Shown: positions 1-8,694, numbered from the stretch's first letter. The stretch is DNA of 44,040 nt from Planctomycetota bacterium (GCA_024275995.1 JAJRYB010000021.1:1-44040), one strand, 5' to 3'. Numbers and translations: made by a program. The notes: generated by a model from the letters alone, not told the origin.

Positions 1-74
1 AACAGGTAGATAATGCAGGCGCCGGCGAGGCGAAAAAGCCCGCCGTTATTGGACTCCGACGAAAGGGGCGAGAG

Positions 75-296
75 ATGAACAGGACTGCTCTTATCGTAGC
101 CCTGGCGTGCATGGCGGTATCGCTTGCGTGCATCGGCTATGCCATCGCGGGAGTTATCCGCGGAGACTTCGGAATGTGGACCTTGCCTTTCGCCTGCCTG
201 CTCGCGGGGCACCTGCTGGCGGGACTCATAGCCGTTGGACTTCTCGCAAAGGCCCGTTCGGGAACCTCCTGCTGCGGCGGGGAGGGCGAATCATGA
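75..296 (+). CDS. small two-segment membrane protein
   Basis: A 73-residue hydrophobic protein with two likely membrane helices (about residues 5-27 and 34-58) and a Cys-Cys pair near the C-terminus (SGTSCCGGEGES). A strong ribosome site (GAAAGGGGCGAG) lies just before the ATG. Its TGA overlaps the ATG of the next gene (ATGA), so the two are surely co-translated and may form a small membrane complex. I do not recognise a family and assign no function. Confidence 0.7.
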   Translation: MNRTALIVALACMAVSLACIGYAIAGVIRGDFGMWTLPFACLLAGHLLAGLIAVGLLAKARSGTSCCGGEGES

Positions 297-481
297 TCTG
301 GTACTGGCTGGTGGCTTCGATCGTAGTGTGGCTGCTGTCGGCGGCGTGTATTATCGGCACGCTATACGAACTGGGCGCCGGAAAAGCCGACCTGAAGAAA
401 GGCGACTTCTGGGGCGGCATTTTCTTCCACGGAGCTACCGCAATTCTGGCGTTGTGGCTGTTCGTCAAGGCGCTCGGATAG
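293..481 (+). CDS. small membrane protein, overlaps the preceding gene
   Basis: A 62-residue protein starting MIWYWLVASIVV. It has one helix at residues 2-24, a short hydrophilic loop with KADLKKGDFWGG, and a second helix at about 42-60. The start is fixed by the ATGA overlap with the upstream gene. The stop lies six bases before the likely GTG start of the radical SAM gene, so all three read as one operon. Function unknown; the pairing of two tiny two-helix proteins is what can be said. Confidence 0.65.
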   Translation: MIWYWLVASIVVWLLSAACIIGTLYELGAGKADLKKGDFWGGIFFHGATAILALWLFVKALG

Positions 482-486
482 GTTGC

Positions 487-2124
487 GTGGTCCGCGAGAT
501 ACCACAACCGAAAGTCCTGCTCATTTCCCTGCTGGGGGGCACGGACAACGTCGGCGTGAAGTATCTGCACGCTTCTCTCATGCAGGCCGATCGAGATTCA
601 TCCGTCCTGTTCCTTCCGTCCGAAGACCCGGCCGCGATGGCGCCGGCGGCGGAATTCATCGACCGGGGGCGATTCGACATCGTGGGCATAAGTTTCATGA
701 CCGCCTTTTTGCCCAAGGCGACCGCCCTGACGCGAGCGATCCGCGATCGCTGCGGGAAGCGCGTGACGATCGTATGGGGCGGGGTGCATACCACCATTGC
801 CGCAGAAAGTTGCCCGCCCGGTGCGGACTACCTGTGCGTCGGAGAGGCGGAAACGGCGTTCGTCGAGTTCGTGGAACGATTCCGCGACGGTAGCGAAGGC
901 GAAGTGGAAGGTTTCAACCGGCCCGGAGATTCATCCTTCACAGCCTGCCCCCCCGCCGGCGACCTGGACGCCCTGCCGTTCCCGCATCACTACCCGCCCC
1001 GCACATACGTCATGGACCGCGGAAAAGTACGTGTCATGACGCCGCGCCTGTTCCGCAGGCACTCGCACTATGCCGGAAGCTTTCTGGACATTCTCACCGC
1101 GCGGGGATGCCCGTACCAGTGCAGCTATTGCTCGAACCACCTGCTCCAGAAAATCTACGGCAGGGACCTCCGCAAGAGAAGCCCGGAAAACGTCCTCGCG
1201 GAAATCCACCGCAACGTCGCCGAATCGCCGGTGCGGTTCAACTACGTGTATCTCAACGACGATTGCTTCATCGCGCACAGCGATCAATGGCTGGAAGCGT
1301 TCGTGGAGGGATATCGCGACATCGGCGTTCCGATTGTTTTCAAGGCCATTCCCGCGGTCGTTACCGAGCGGAAGATTCGCATATTATGCCGGGCGCCGGT
1401 GGGGTTCGCGCTGTGCGGACTACAGAGCGGTTCGGAGCGGACAAACCGGGACATCTACAATCGCCCATTCTCGCGGGAAAAGTTTTTGCGATGCGCCCGG
1501 CTGCTTCATCGTCACGGGATACCGGCGACCTACGATGTGATCGTGGACAATCCCTACGAGACGCCGGACGACTGGCGGAAGACGATCGAACTGGTCGGCT
1601 CGCTGCCTTCTTCGGCGTATCTGCTGCTCTACTCGCTGACGTTTTACCCTAACACGCTTCTGTACGAGCGAGCCAGGGCGGACGGTTTGGACGTGGACGC
1701 GCATAGGAATAAATCGCAGGTGATAATCGAGAGGCGATCTCGCGAGGCGCAACTGGTGCGCCTGGCGATGCTGATACCCAAGGAGATACCGCTCGCCCTG
1801 CTGAACAGCGACACCCGCATTACCCGACTGGCGACACGAACGCTGGCGGCGACGGGAAGGGCGATTCTGGAACCGCTGCGCATGTTGCGCCTGGCGAGGC
1901 TCTCGCAGCAGAAGAACCCGCGACGACTGGTGCGGCTGCTGCGCGATTACGGGCGGGAATTCTGCCGGAAAATGTTCTTCCCGCGACGAATGAAGGAAGG
2001 GTACCGACCGGAGATCGTGTTTTCGTCGCCAAAACCAAAACGCGATTCCGGGAAGGGATTGCATCCTCCCCGGAGCGAAGGTACAATGCCCGGCTCGTTT
2101 GACGATAGTGAAAGGACGTTTTGA
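487..2124 (+). CDS. B12-binding domain radical SAM protein
   Basis: A 545-residue protein. Residues about 7-135 form a cobalamin-binding-like Rossmann domain (LISLLGG, DIVGISF, WGGVHTT, GEAE). The radical SAM core follows with C208-x3-C212-x2-C215 (RGCPYQCSYC) for the 4Fe-4S cluster that cleaves S-adenosylmethionine. This is the layout of B12-dependent radical SAM enzymes that methylate or rearrange unactivated carbons in lipid, hopanoid, bacteriochlorophyll or natural product pathways; the substrate cannot be read from sequence. The C-terminal 130 residues are basic and helical. A GTG start at 487 is chosen because it lies just past the previous stop with AGG upstream and directly precedes the first beta strand. 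The TGA overlaps the next ATG by one base. Confidence 0.85.
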   Translation: MVREIPQPKVLLISLLGGTDNVGVKYLHASLMQADRDSSVLFLPSEDPAAMAPAAEFIDRGRFDIVGISFMTAFLPKATALTRAIRDRCGKRVTIVWGGVHTTIAAESCPPGADYLCVGEAETAFVEFVERFRDGSEGEVEGFNRPGDSSFTACPPAGDLDALPFPHHYPPRTYVMDRGKVRVMTPRLFRRHSHYAGSFLDILTARGCPYQCSYCSNHLLQKIYGRDLRKRSPENVLAEIHRNVAESPVRFNYVYLNDDCFIAHSDQWLEAFVEGYRDIGVPIVFKAIPAVVTERKIRILCRAPVGFALCGLQSGSERTNRDIYNRPFSREKFLRCARLLHRHGIPATYDVIVDNPYETPDDWRKTIELVGSLPSSAYLLLYSLTFYPNTLLYERARADGLDVDAHRNKSQVIIERRSREAQLVRLAMLIPKEIPLALLNSDTRITRLATRTLAATGRAILEPLRMLRLARLSQQKNPRRLVRLLRDYGREFCRKMFFPRRMKEGYRPEIVFSSPKPKRDSGKGLHPPRSEGTMPGSFDDSERTF

Positions 2125-2270
2125 TGGGACAGCGACGAGACAGGTTGAATCGGCGCCTTGAGAACCAGAAGGCGACGCGACTCAAGAACGGGCGGCGCAA
2201 GGGTAAAGAGCGCGCCCGCAGGGCTGCACGCCTCGAGGCAAGACAAAACCAAAACGCCGCTTCCGAATAG
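2124..2270 (+). CDS. 48-residue Arg/Lys-rich protein
   Basis: A short gene beginning MGQRRDRLNRRLENQKA and ending QNQNAASE. About 40 percent of residues are Arg or Lys and there is no hydrophobic core, so it would bind nucleic acid or another acidic surface, or be unstructured. Support for being real: its ATG overlaps the preceding TGA (TGATG), GAAAGGA lies 8-9 bases upstream, and the frame is clean to TAG. Family not recognised. Confidence 0.55.
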   Translation: MGQRRDRLNRRLENQKATRLKNGRRKGKERARRAARLEARQNQNAASE

Positions 2271-2347
2271 CATCCGGCGGCAGGGTTTCCACCATCCTGC
2301 GTGCATGCGCACTTCATCGGGGGGCAAACCGCCTGACGGCGTCATCT

Positions 2348-2376
2348 CTGGCAAAATGCACGCTGGAGGATATACT
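2348..2376 (+). promoter_or_regulatory. predicted promoter of lpxA
   Basis: CTGGCA (2348-2353) and TATACT (2371-2376) are separated by 17 bases. The -10 matches the sigma-70 consensus at five of six positions and the -35 at four. Transcription would begin near 2383, giving a leader of about 50 bases before lpxA and separating lpxA from the radical SAM operon. Confidence 0.5.
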
Positions 2377-2432
2377 ACGTCCATAATGCAGGTTTGAACG
2401 CGCTACCAGGCCGGCCCGGAAGGAGCCGTTTT

Positions 2433-3260
2433 ATGCCCGTAATTCATCCAACCGCGATTGTAGATCCCGACGCGAAAATTGCCGACAGCGCGGAGGTCGG
2501 CCCGTACTGCATCGTCGAGAGTGACGTGGAAATCGGGGAAGGTACCGTCCTGCGAAACCATGTGGTCGTGCGACGGCACACGAGCATCGGCAGGGGGAAT
2601 CTCCTGGACTCAAACGTGGTGCTCGGCGGAGAGCCGCAGGATTACGGCTTCGACCCCAAGAGTGTCACGTACCTCAAGATCGGCAACGATAATATTTTTC
2701 GGGAAGGGGTGACGATCTCACGCGCTACCGGCGAGGGCAACTCGACCGTTATCGGAAGCAGGGGCTACTGGATGTCCAACAGCCACGCCGGGCACAATGT
2801 GACGGTCGACGACGACGTTATTCTGGTGAACGGTTCGGGCCTGGGGGGGCACGCCAGGCTGGGACGCAGGGCGATACTCTCGTCGAACGTGATGATCCAT
2901 CAGTTCACATGGATCGGCGAAGGCGTGATGAGCCAAGGTCAGGCCGGGGCGGCGATGCACGTTCCTCCGTTCTGCATGTTCGCCAACATCAACTGCCTGG
3001 TGGGCCTGAACGTAACGGGCCTGCGCCGCGCCGACGACATCACGAACGAAGACCGGCGGCAGATCAAGGATGCATTCTCCATTCTCTACCGGGCGCGACT
3101 GACGCCGGCGGAGGCGCTGGCGAAGATGGACACCCGCCACGACTGGGGCGCCGCGGCGGGCAGGTTCCTGGATTTCGTGCGTCGCGCGATATCGGCTGAG
3201 AAACCTTTCAACCGCGGCTTGATGCCACTGCGGCGCCGGAATCGTCAAGTCGCATCGTGA
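2433..3260 (+). CDS. lpxA: acyl-[ACP]--UDP-N-acetylglucosamine O-acyltransferase
   Basis: First step of lipid A synthesis: transfer of a 3-hydroxyacyl chain from acyl carrier protein to UDP-GlcNAc in the cytoplasm. The 275-residue protein is a left-handed beta helix of hexapeptide repeats (residues 1-185) with a helical C-terminal part. SNSHAGH (H118, H121) aligns with the E. coli region holding H122 and catalytic H125; HQFTWIGE and GLNVTGLRR are also family-typical. GGAAGGAG eight bases upstream fixes the ATG; an in-frame TTG 39 bases earlier is rejected. No lpxC, lpxD or fabZ is adjacent, unlike the usual proteobacterial cluster. It implies a lipopolysaccharide-type outer membrane. Confidence 0.88.
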   Translation: MPVIHPTAIVDPDAKIADSAEVGPYCIVESDVEIGEGTVLRNHVVVRRHTSIGRGNLLDSNVVLGGEPQDYGFDPKSVTYLKIGNDNIFREGVTISRATGEGNSTVIGSRGYWMSNSHAGHNVTVDDDVILVNGSGLGGHARLGRRAILSSNVMIHQFTWIGEGVMSQGQAGAAMHVPPFCMFANINCLVGLNVTGLRRADDITNEDRRQIKDAFSILYRARLTPAEALAKMDTRHDWGAAAGRFLDFVRRAISAEKPFNRGLMPLRRRNRQVAS

Positions 3261-3284
3261 CGCCAGAGGAGCGGCCCGGACTGC

Positions 3285-3313
3285 TTGCAATTTACAGAAC
3301 CGACCATTAGGAT
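3285..3313 (+). promoter_or_regulatory. predicted promoter of the hom-apgM-lysC operon
   Basis: TTGCAA (3285-3290) and TAGGAT (3308-3313) are separated by exactly 17 bases, each matching four of six consensus positions. It lies in the 83-base gap after lpxA, 31 bases before the hom ATG, and its -10 runs into a 19-bp dyad listed separately. Confidence 0.5.
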
Positions 3314-3329
3314 TCTGTCCGACAGAGTC
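3311..3329. promoter_or_regulatory. 19-bp dyad over the hom -10 and start region, putative operator
   Basis: GATTCTGTCCGACAGAGTC is an inverted repeat with nine-base arms around a central C; eight of nine pairs are Watson-Crick and one is T-G. It overlaps the last bases of the predicted -10 and covers the expected transcription start, a repressor-site position. It could instead form a short RNA hairpin at the 5' end of the message. The regulator is unknown. Confidence 0.4.
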
Positions 3330-3343
3330 GGGAAAGGAACTTC

Positions 3344-4675
3344 ATGACGGATGTGCAGGACGTTCTGGGCGTCGCACTGGTCGGCTGTGGAACGGTCGGC
3401 GGCGCCGTCGCCGAAATTCTCACGCGAGACCGGTCGATTCTCGAAGAGAGGATCGCCCGGCATATCGAACTGCGCCACATCGTCGACGTGGACTTTACAA
3501 ACGCCAAAAAGATCGGCCTGGACGAGAAACTCTTCCGGTCCGATCTCCAGGAAGCGCTGGACGACGAGGGCGTCTCGGTCGTCCTCGAGTTGATCGGTGG
3601 AACCACGATCGCCAAAGACCTCAGCGAGCGGGCCCTGCGCGCCGGAAAGCACGTGGTGACGGCAAACAAGGCGCTCCTTGCGCATTACGGAATCGAATTA
3701 TACGCCCTGGCGCGGGACAACGGCGTGTGTATCACCTTCGAGGCGAGCTGCGCCGGGGGTGTCCCGATCATCCGCGCCCTTACGGGCGGACTGATCGCCA
3801 ATCGGATCGACGCGTTGTACGGTATCGTCAATGGCACATGCAATTACATCCTCACCGCCATGACACGGCGCGGACAGACCTATGCCGAAGCGCTCGCCCA
3901 GGCCCAGAGAGACGGCCTTGCCGAGGCGGACCCGACACTCGACGTGAGCGGCGCGGACTCAGCCCACAAGCTGGCGATCCTGGCGTCGCTGGCGTTCGGG
4001 CAGAGGATCGACCTGGAAGCGATTCACGTCTCAGGCATCGATTCGCTCGACCCGCGCGACGTCGCCTGCGGACAGGAACTCGGATACGTCGCGAAACTGC
4101 TGGCGATCGCCCAGCGGCGAGACGATGGGCTTTCGCTCCGCGTCCGAACGGTGTTCATCTCGAAGGAGCATCCGCTTGCGTGGGTCTCCGGTCCGTTCAA
4201 CGCCGTCAGCGTGTACGGGCACGCCACGGGACACACGATGTACTACGGGCGCGGCGCCGGTGGAATGCCGACAGCCTCCGCGGTCGTCGCGGATATCGCA
4301 GCCGTCGCCACAGGCGCCGCGCAGCGAACCTTCGACGGGCTACCGTTGTGGCCCGATCTTCGGGAACCCGCCGAGCAACTTCCGATCGACGCCGTCAACA
4401 GCCGCTACTACCTGAGAATGACCTGCCATGACCGTCCCCGCGTCATCGCCGCCATCGCGGACATCCTCGGGAGGCGCGATATCAGCATAAGCTCCGTGCT
4501 CCAGCACGAACCGGACGAAAACGAGGAACGTTTCGGCGTTCCGATTATCATCACGACTCACAAGGCCAACGAAGGCAACGTCCGCAAGGCCCTGCTGGAA
4601 GTCGACGATCTTGACGTCGTAAAGTCCGGTAGCGTATGTATCGGAATCGTCGACGAGCACGAGGAGCAGTTGTGA
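3344..4675 (+). CDS. hom: homoserine dehydrogenase
   Basis: NAD(P)-dependent reduction of aspartate semialdehyde to homoserine, the branch point to threonine and methionine. The protein is 443 residues. The Rossmann motif VGCGTVGGAV is at residues 13-22, the catalytic domain carries IVNGTCNYILTAM and GLAEADPTLDVSGADSAHK, and a C-terminal ACT domain (about 370-443) would sense an amino acid such as threonine. GGGAAAGGAAC precedes the ATG. It opens a three-gene operon; the next gene starts one base after its stop. Confidence 0.93.
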   Translation: MTDVQDVLGVALVGCGTVGGAVAEILTRDRSILEERIARHIELRHIVDVDFTNAKKIGLDEKLFRSDLQEALDDEGVSVVLELIGGTTIAKDLSERALRAGKHVVTANKALLAHYGIELYALARDNGVCITFEASCAGGVPIIRALTGGLIANRIDALYGIVNGTCNYILTAMTRRGQTYAEALAQAQRDGLAEADPTLDVSGADSAHKLAILASLAFGQRIDLEAIHVSGIDSLDPRDVACGQELGYVAKLLAIAQRRDDGLSLRVRTVFISKEHPLAWVSGPFNAVSVYGHATGHTMYYGRGAGGMPTASAVVADIAAVATGAAQRTFDGLPLWPDLREPAEQLPIDAVNSRYYLRMTCHDRPRVIAAIADILGRRDISISSVLQHEPDENEERFGVPIIITTHKANEGNVRKALLEVDDLDVVKSGSVCIGIVDEHEEQL

Positions 4676-4676
4676 C

Positions 4677-5867
4677 ATGAAATACGCAATCGTCATCCCG
4701 GATGGAGCGGCCGACGCGCCGCTGGACGAACTCGACGGAAAGACGCCGCTGGCGGCGGCGTCCACGCCGAACATGGACTGGATCGCCGCAAACGGACGAT
4801 GCGGAACGGTGTCGAACATCCCCGCGAAGATGCCCTGCGGATCGGACGTGGCGATACTGTCCGTTCTGGGGTACGACCCGGTAAAATGCTACACGGGACG
4901 CGCCCCCCTGGAAGCCGCGGCACAGGGCTTGGACGTAGATCCAGACCAGTGGATATTCCGATGCAATCTCGTCACCGTCGTGGACGAGGCGATGGAGGAT
5001 TACTCCTCCGGGCACATCACCACCGAGGAGGCCTCGGCACTGATATCGGAACTCAACCGTCTGCTCGGCGGTCAGCGAGTGCTGTTCCACGCGGGTGTCA
5101 GCTATCGCCACCTGGTGACGATCGACGGCGATTTCGACGTTACGACCACCCCGCCGCACGATATTCTCGGCGAGACGATCTGGGGGCGCCTGCCCAGTGG
5201 TAGCGGTTCCGAGATATTGCGAACGCTCATGGACCGCAGCCAGGCCGTGCTCGCCGAGCACGAAATAAATACGGTCCGTCGCGATCTGGGCGAGAACCCC
5301 GCAACGATGATCTGGCTGTGGGGGCAAGGCAAAATGCCTCGGATGGACAGCTTCGAGCAGCGATTCTCCGTGCGCGGCGCAGCCATCACGGCTGTGGACC
5401 TCGTCCGTGGAATCGCGAAGCTCATCGGGTGGGATGTAATCGAGGTTCCGGGCGCCACGGGGTACGTGGACACGAATTACCCCGGCAAGGGCGCCGCGGC
5501 GATAGAGGCGTTGCAGGATCACGACCTTGTCTGCGTACACGTTGAAGCGCCGGACGAGGCCGGTCACAGCGCAAACGCGCAGAGCAAGGTCGAGGCAATT
5601 TCGCGAATCGACGAGCACGTCGTCGGGCCGCTGCTCAGGCGACTGCAAACCGAGGGCGAGGACGGCTGGCGAATGCTCGTGCTTCCGGACCATCCCACGC
5701 CGTGCGCCGTAAGGACACACACGTACGACGCGGTGCCGTTCGCGATGGCGGGAACGCGCATCGAAAGCGTCGTCGCAAGCGAGTTTACGGAGTCCGCCGC
5801 CAACGAGTCGGACCTGCACGTTCCCCGCGGCTGCGAGCTGATGGAGTTCTTCCTGAAGGTGCGATAG
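4677..5867 (+). CDS. apgM: ApgM-type 2,3-BPG-independent phosphoglycerate mutase; possible homoserine kinase analogue
   Basis: Alkaline-phosphatase-superfamily metalloenzyme of 396 residues, archaeal ApgM type. Visible metal and catalytic motifs are IPDGAAD (D9), PCGSDVA (S56, the phosphorylated serine), EAPDEAGHS, and LPDHPTP plus HTYDAVPFA near the C-terminus. Known family role: interconversion of 3- and 2-phosphoglycerate. Such genes that sit next to hom, thrC or lysC have been annotated in comparative genomics as a predicted functional analogue of homoserine kinase, and the location here, between hom and lysC and with no thrB in the window, fits that alternative. Sequence alone does not separate the two roles. 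Confidence 0.8.
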   Translation: MKYAIVIPDGAADAPLDELDGKTPLAAASTPNMDWIAANGRCGTVSNIPAKMPCGSDVAILSVLGYDPVKCYTGRAPLEAAAQGLDVDPDQWIFRCNLVTVVDEAMEDYSSGHITTEEASALISELNRLLGGQRVLFHAGVSYRHLVTIDGDFDVTTTPPHDILGETIWGRLPSGSGSEILRTLMDRSQAVLAEHEINTVRRDLGENPATMIWLWGQGKMPRMDSFEQRFSVRGAAITAVDLVRGIAKLIGWDVIEVPGATGYVDTNYPGKGAAAIEALQDHDLVCVHVEAPDEAGHSANAQSKVEAISRIDEHVVGPLLRRLQTEGEDGWRMLVLPDHPTPCAVRTHTYDAVPFAMAGTRIESVVASEFTESAANESDLHVPRGCELMEFFLKVR

Positions 5868-5888
5868 CGACGGAGTATTTCTGCGAAA

Positions 5889-7160
5889 ATGAGCATTGTA
5901 GTAATGAAATTCGGCGGTACGAGCATTGCGGACGCGGAAAAGATTCGCGCCGCCGCACGACGTGCCATTCGAACCGGCAAACGCGGACACCAGGTCGTCA
6001 TGGTGGTCTCGGCGATGGGCAAGGCCACCGACGTTTTGACGGAACTGGCCCGGAAGGCATCCAGTGGAACGGAACCGCCCAGGCGGGAGATGGACCAGCT
6101 TCTCGCCACGGGCGAACAGGTGACGATCTCGCTGATGGCGATGGCGCTGGAGGCGGCGGGCGCGTCGGCGATAAGTTTCACCGCCGGGCAGATCGGAATG
6201 GTCACCGACGACGTGCACACCAAGGCGAAGATCAAGAGCATAGACGTCCGGCGGATTCACGAGCAGCTCGACGCGGGCAAGATCGTGATTATCGCGGGTT
6301 TCCAGGGCGTAACGGAAACGGGCGCGGTCACCACGCTCGGTCGCGGAGGCAGCAACGTTACACTCGTCGCCATTGCGGCGGCGCTGAAGGCGGAGGTCTG
6401 CGAAAACTACACGGACGTGGACGGTATTTTCACCGCCGATCCGCGTATCGTTCCAAGCGCCAGGAAGATCGAGCGGATCAGCTATGACGAGATGCTCGAA
6501 CTGGCGAGCCTCGGCGCGAGCGTCCTGCACAATCGCGCGGTCGAGTTCGCCAAAAAGTACGACGTGCCAATTCACGTGAGAAGCAGTCTGCACAATCGAA
6601 AAGGAACAATGATCGTGGCTGAGACGGAATCAATGGAACGCATCGTGGTGAGCGGCGTGGCGTTGAAGGGCGATCTGGCGCGGGTCACTTTGCATGACGT
6701 GCCGGACACGCCGGGCGTCGCGGCAAGGATTTTACACGCCATCGCAATCGGCGGCATCGTCGTTGACGACATCATCCAGACTATCGCGGGTAAGAGGAAA
6801 GCGACGGTGAGTTTCACTGTCGAGTTTTCCGATCTGTCCGATGCCAGGAAAGTGATCGCGAAACTCTGCAAGACTCTCAAGTGCAAGGCGATTTTCGAGG
6901 ACCACCTCGCGAAGGTCTCCGTCGTCGGCGTCGGGATGCGAATTCACACGCACGTCGCCGAACGGATGTTCGCGACGCTCGCCAAGGCGAAGATCAACAT
7001 CGAAAACATAACCACGAGCGAAATCAAGATTTCCTGCCTGATAGATCGCGGACAGGGAAAGCGGGCCATGCGCCTCATCCACGACGCCTTCAATCTCGGA
7101 AGGAAAAAACCGGGCGCTGGAAAAAAGAAAAAAAAACCGCACGCTCATAAGGCATCCTGA
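5889..7160 (+). CDS. lysC: aspartate kinase
   Basis: Phosphorylates aspartate, the first step toward lysine, threonine and methionine. The 423-residue protein starts MSIVVMKFGGTS (kinase signature at residues 7-12), has GRGGSNVTLVAIA and NYTDVDGIFTADPR in the amino acid kinase domain, and two ACT domains (about 265-400) for feedback control. The C-terminus ends in an unusual lysine-rich tail (GRKKPGAGKKKKKPHAHKAS). Third gene of the hom-apgM-lysC operon; 21 bases separate it from apgM. Confidence 0.93.
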   Translation: MSIVVMKFGGTSIADAEKIRAAARRAIRTGKRGHQVVMVVSAMGKATDVLTELARKASSGTEPPRREMDQLLATGEQVTISLMAMALEAAGASAISFTAGQIGMVTDDVHTKAKIKSIDVRRIHEQLDAGKIVIIAGFQGVTETGAVTTLGRGGSNVTLVAIAAALKAEVCENYTDVDGIFTADPRIVPSARKIERISYDEMLELASLGASVLHNRAVEFAKKYDVPIHVRSSLHNRKGTMIVAETESMERIVVSGVALKGDLARVTLHDVPDTPGVAARILHAIAIGGIVVDDIIQTIAGKRKATVSFTVEFSDLSDARKVIAKLCKTLKCKAIFEDHLAKVSVVGVGMRIHTHVAERMFATLAKAKINIENITTSEIKISCLIDRGQGKRAMRLIHDAFNLGRKKPGAGKKKKKPHAHKAS

Positions 7161-7171
7161 CGAAACATTCC

Positions 7172-8029
7172 ATGCCCGCTGAGAGGCACATTCGACGGAA
7201 CGTTCGCGCCCACGACGGAATCGCCGCCGAGTACGACGCCATTCACGCCGAGCTTCTCTGCCCCGCGGAGCAGCAGCGTCTCAAGCTCAAGTTGAAATGG
7301 GCCGTCGGGGCGATCCGGACGGAGTCCGTCAGTGGGAACCGTCCGCCGCACGCTCTCGATTTCGGCTGCGGGACCGGAAACCTTACGCGGCTCCTGATCG
7401 AGATGGACTTTGGCGTGACGGCTGGGGACGTCTCGACGAAACTCCTGCGACGAGTGCGAGACAAGCTGGGCGCGCCAGCCGGCATGCTCGAAACGATGCG
7501 CCTCAACGGGTACGATCTTGCGGGCGTTCGCGACGGGACGTTCGACCTCGTCGCGACGTATTCCGTTCTGCATCATGTAGCCGATTACGCGAAGATCGTG
7601 GACGAACTCGCGCGCGTCACGCGCATCGGCGGAGTTGTGTTCATCGACCACGAAGCGACGGGCGTGCAATGGTCGGACGATCCGGGCTGGAAGGCACTCC
7701 AGGCAATCGCCTCTGCCAGCGCGCCGCGCACGTCGTGGTGGCGAAAACTTCTCCAGCCACGGCGATACTGGCGGCGGCTGAGGCGACTGATCAATCCGCG
7801 ATACCAGAGCGAGGGCGACATTCACGTCTGGCCGGACGATCATATCGAGTGGGATATAATCGACTCGTCGCTGCGCAAAAGGGGCTTCGAAATTATCCTG
7901 TGCGAAGACTACCTTTTCCCGAGTCCATATTATCCTCAGGAAGTGTTCGAGGAATACAAGGACAGGGTGCGGGACATACGCCTGCTCGTTGCCCGCAGGA
8001 GCAGCCCCGGCGAAAGGAGCGGGAAATGA
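7172..8029 (+). CDS. class I SAM-dependent methyltransferase
   Basis: A 285-residue protein with motif I ALDFGCGTGNLTRLL, an acidic residue after strand 2 (TAGDVS), and the post-II region FDLVATYSVLHHVADY followed by ELARVTRIGGVVFIDHE. This is the small-molecule or lipid methyltransferase fold. The C-terminal half has a basic patch (RKLLQPRRYWRRLRRL) that might bind a membrane or anionic substrate. It starts 11 bases after lysC, so it may be co-transcribed, and overlaps the following nuclease gene by ATGA. Substrate unknown. Confidence 0.8.
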   Translation: MPAERHIRRNVRAHDGIAAEYDAIHAELLCPAEQQRLKLKLKWAVGAIRTESVSGNRPPHALDFGCGTGNLTRLLIEMDFGVTAGDVSTKLLRRVRDKLGAPAGMLETMRLNGYDLAGVRDGTFDLVATYSVLHHVADYAKIVDELARVTRIGGVVFIDHEATGVQWSDDPGWKALQAIASASAPRTSWWRKLLQPRRYWRRLRRLINPRYQSEGDIHVWPDDHIEWDIIDSSLRKRGFEIILCEDYLFPSPYYPQEVFEEYKDRVRDIRLLVARRSSPGERSGK

Positions 8030-8664
8030 GCAAATCCGGAGCGCGACGTAAAAAACTTTCTTCCGCGCAGAGGCGGGCTGGATACGCAATCAGGCGAGGC
8101 ATCCCGGTGGCGATTGTCCTGGCCGTGATGGCAGCGATCTTCATAGCGGATCGGGCCGGGGTGTTCGGTGTCGCGCCGCAGGGCGACATGGAAAAATACC
8201 ACGACAGGGAATTTCGTGTCGCGCGGACTATCGACGGAGACACGATCGACCTGGACGTTCCCGACGTTAATCACCGTACGACCCGCGTGCGTTTCTGGGG
8301 CGTCGACACGCCGGAGACCCTCAAGCGAAACACGCCCATCCAGCACTTCGGGCCCGAAGCGAGCGCGTTCACCAAGAAGGTGACGCTCGGAAAAACCGTT
8401 CGTGTGCTACTCGATCCCGCACGCACGCGCGACAGGTATGGCAGGCTCCTGGCATATATCATTCTACCCGACGGACGCATGCTCAACCGCGTGCTCGTAG
8501 CCGAGGGATACGGCTACTCCGACCCGCGGTTCGAACACCGGTTCCTGCGAGAGTTCCGCAACTTGCAGAAAAAGGCGAAGAGTTCGCGCGCAGGCTTGTG
8601 GAAGCGCGTGCGAAAGGAAGACCTGCCCTACTACTATTCGAACCTGCGCCTGGCAACCCGTTGA
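8026..8664 (+). CDS. membrane-anchored thermonuclease (SNase-like) protein
   Basis: A 212-residue staphylococcal-nuclease-fold protein. A basic N-terminus and one helix (about residues 24-42) would anchor it with the domain outside the cytoplasm. The domain shows TIDGDTIDL (D70, D72), RVRFWGVDTPE (R89, D94, E97) and RDRYGRLLAYI (R137, R140), matching the calcium ligands and the Arg-Glu-Arg catalytic set, so it is probably an active calcium-dependent nuclease. The ATG overlaps the methyltransferase stop; CGAAAGGAG lies upstream. The longer in-frame extension is only the shadow of the methyltransferase. Confidence 0.85.
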   Translation: MSKSGARRKKLSSAQRRAGYAIRRGIPVAIVLAVMAAIFIADRAGVFGVAPQGDMEKYHDREFRVARTIDGDTIDLDVPDVNHRTTRVRFWGVDTPETLKRNTPIQHFGPEASAFTKKVTLGKTVRVLLDPARTRDRYGRLLAYIILPDGRMLNRVLVAEGYGYSDPRFEHRFLREFRNLQKKAKSSRAGLWKRVRKEDLPYYYSNLRLATR

Positions 8665-8694
8665 AGAAGTCGCTCTGTCTTGCGATGAGAAGTT

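Noticed and set aside
4551-6593. 680-codon open frame on the minus strand
   Set aside because: Antisense shadow of apgM and lysC; rich in Arg and His without domains. GC-rich codon use creates such long shadows.
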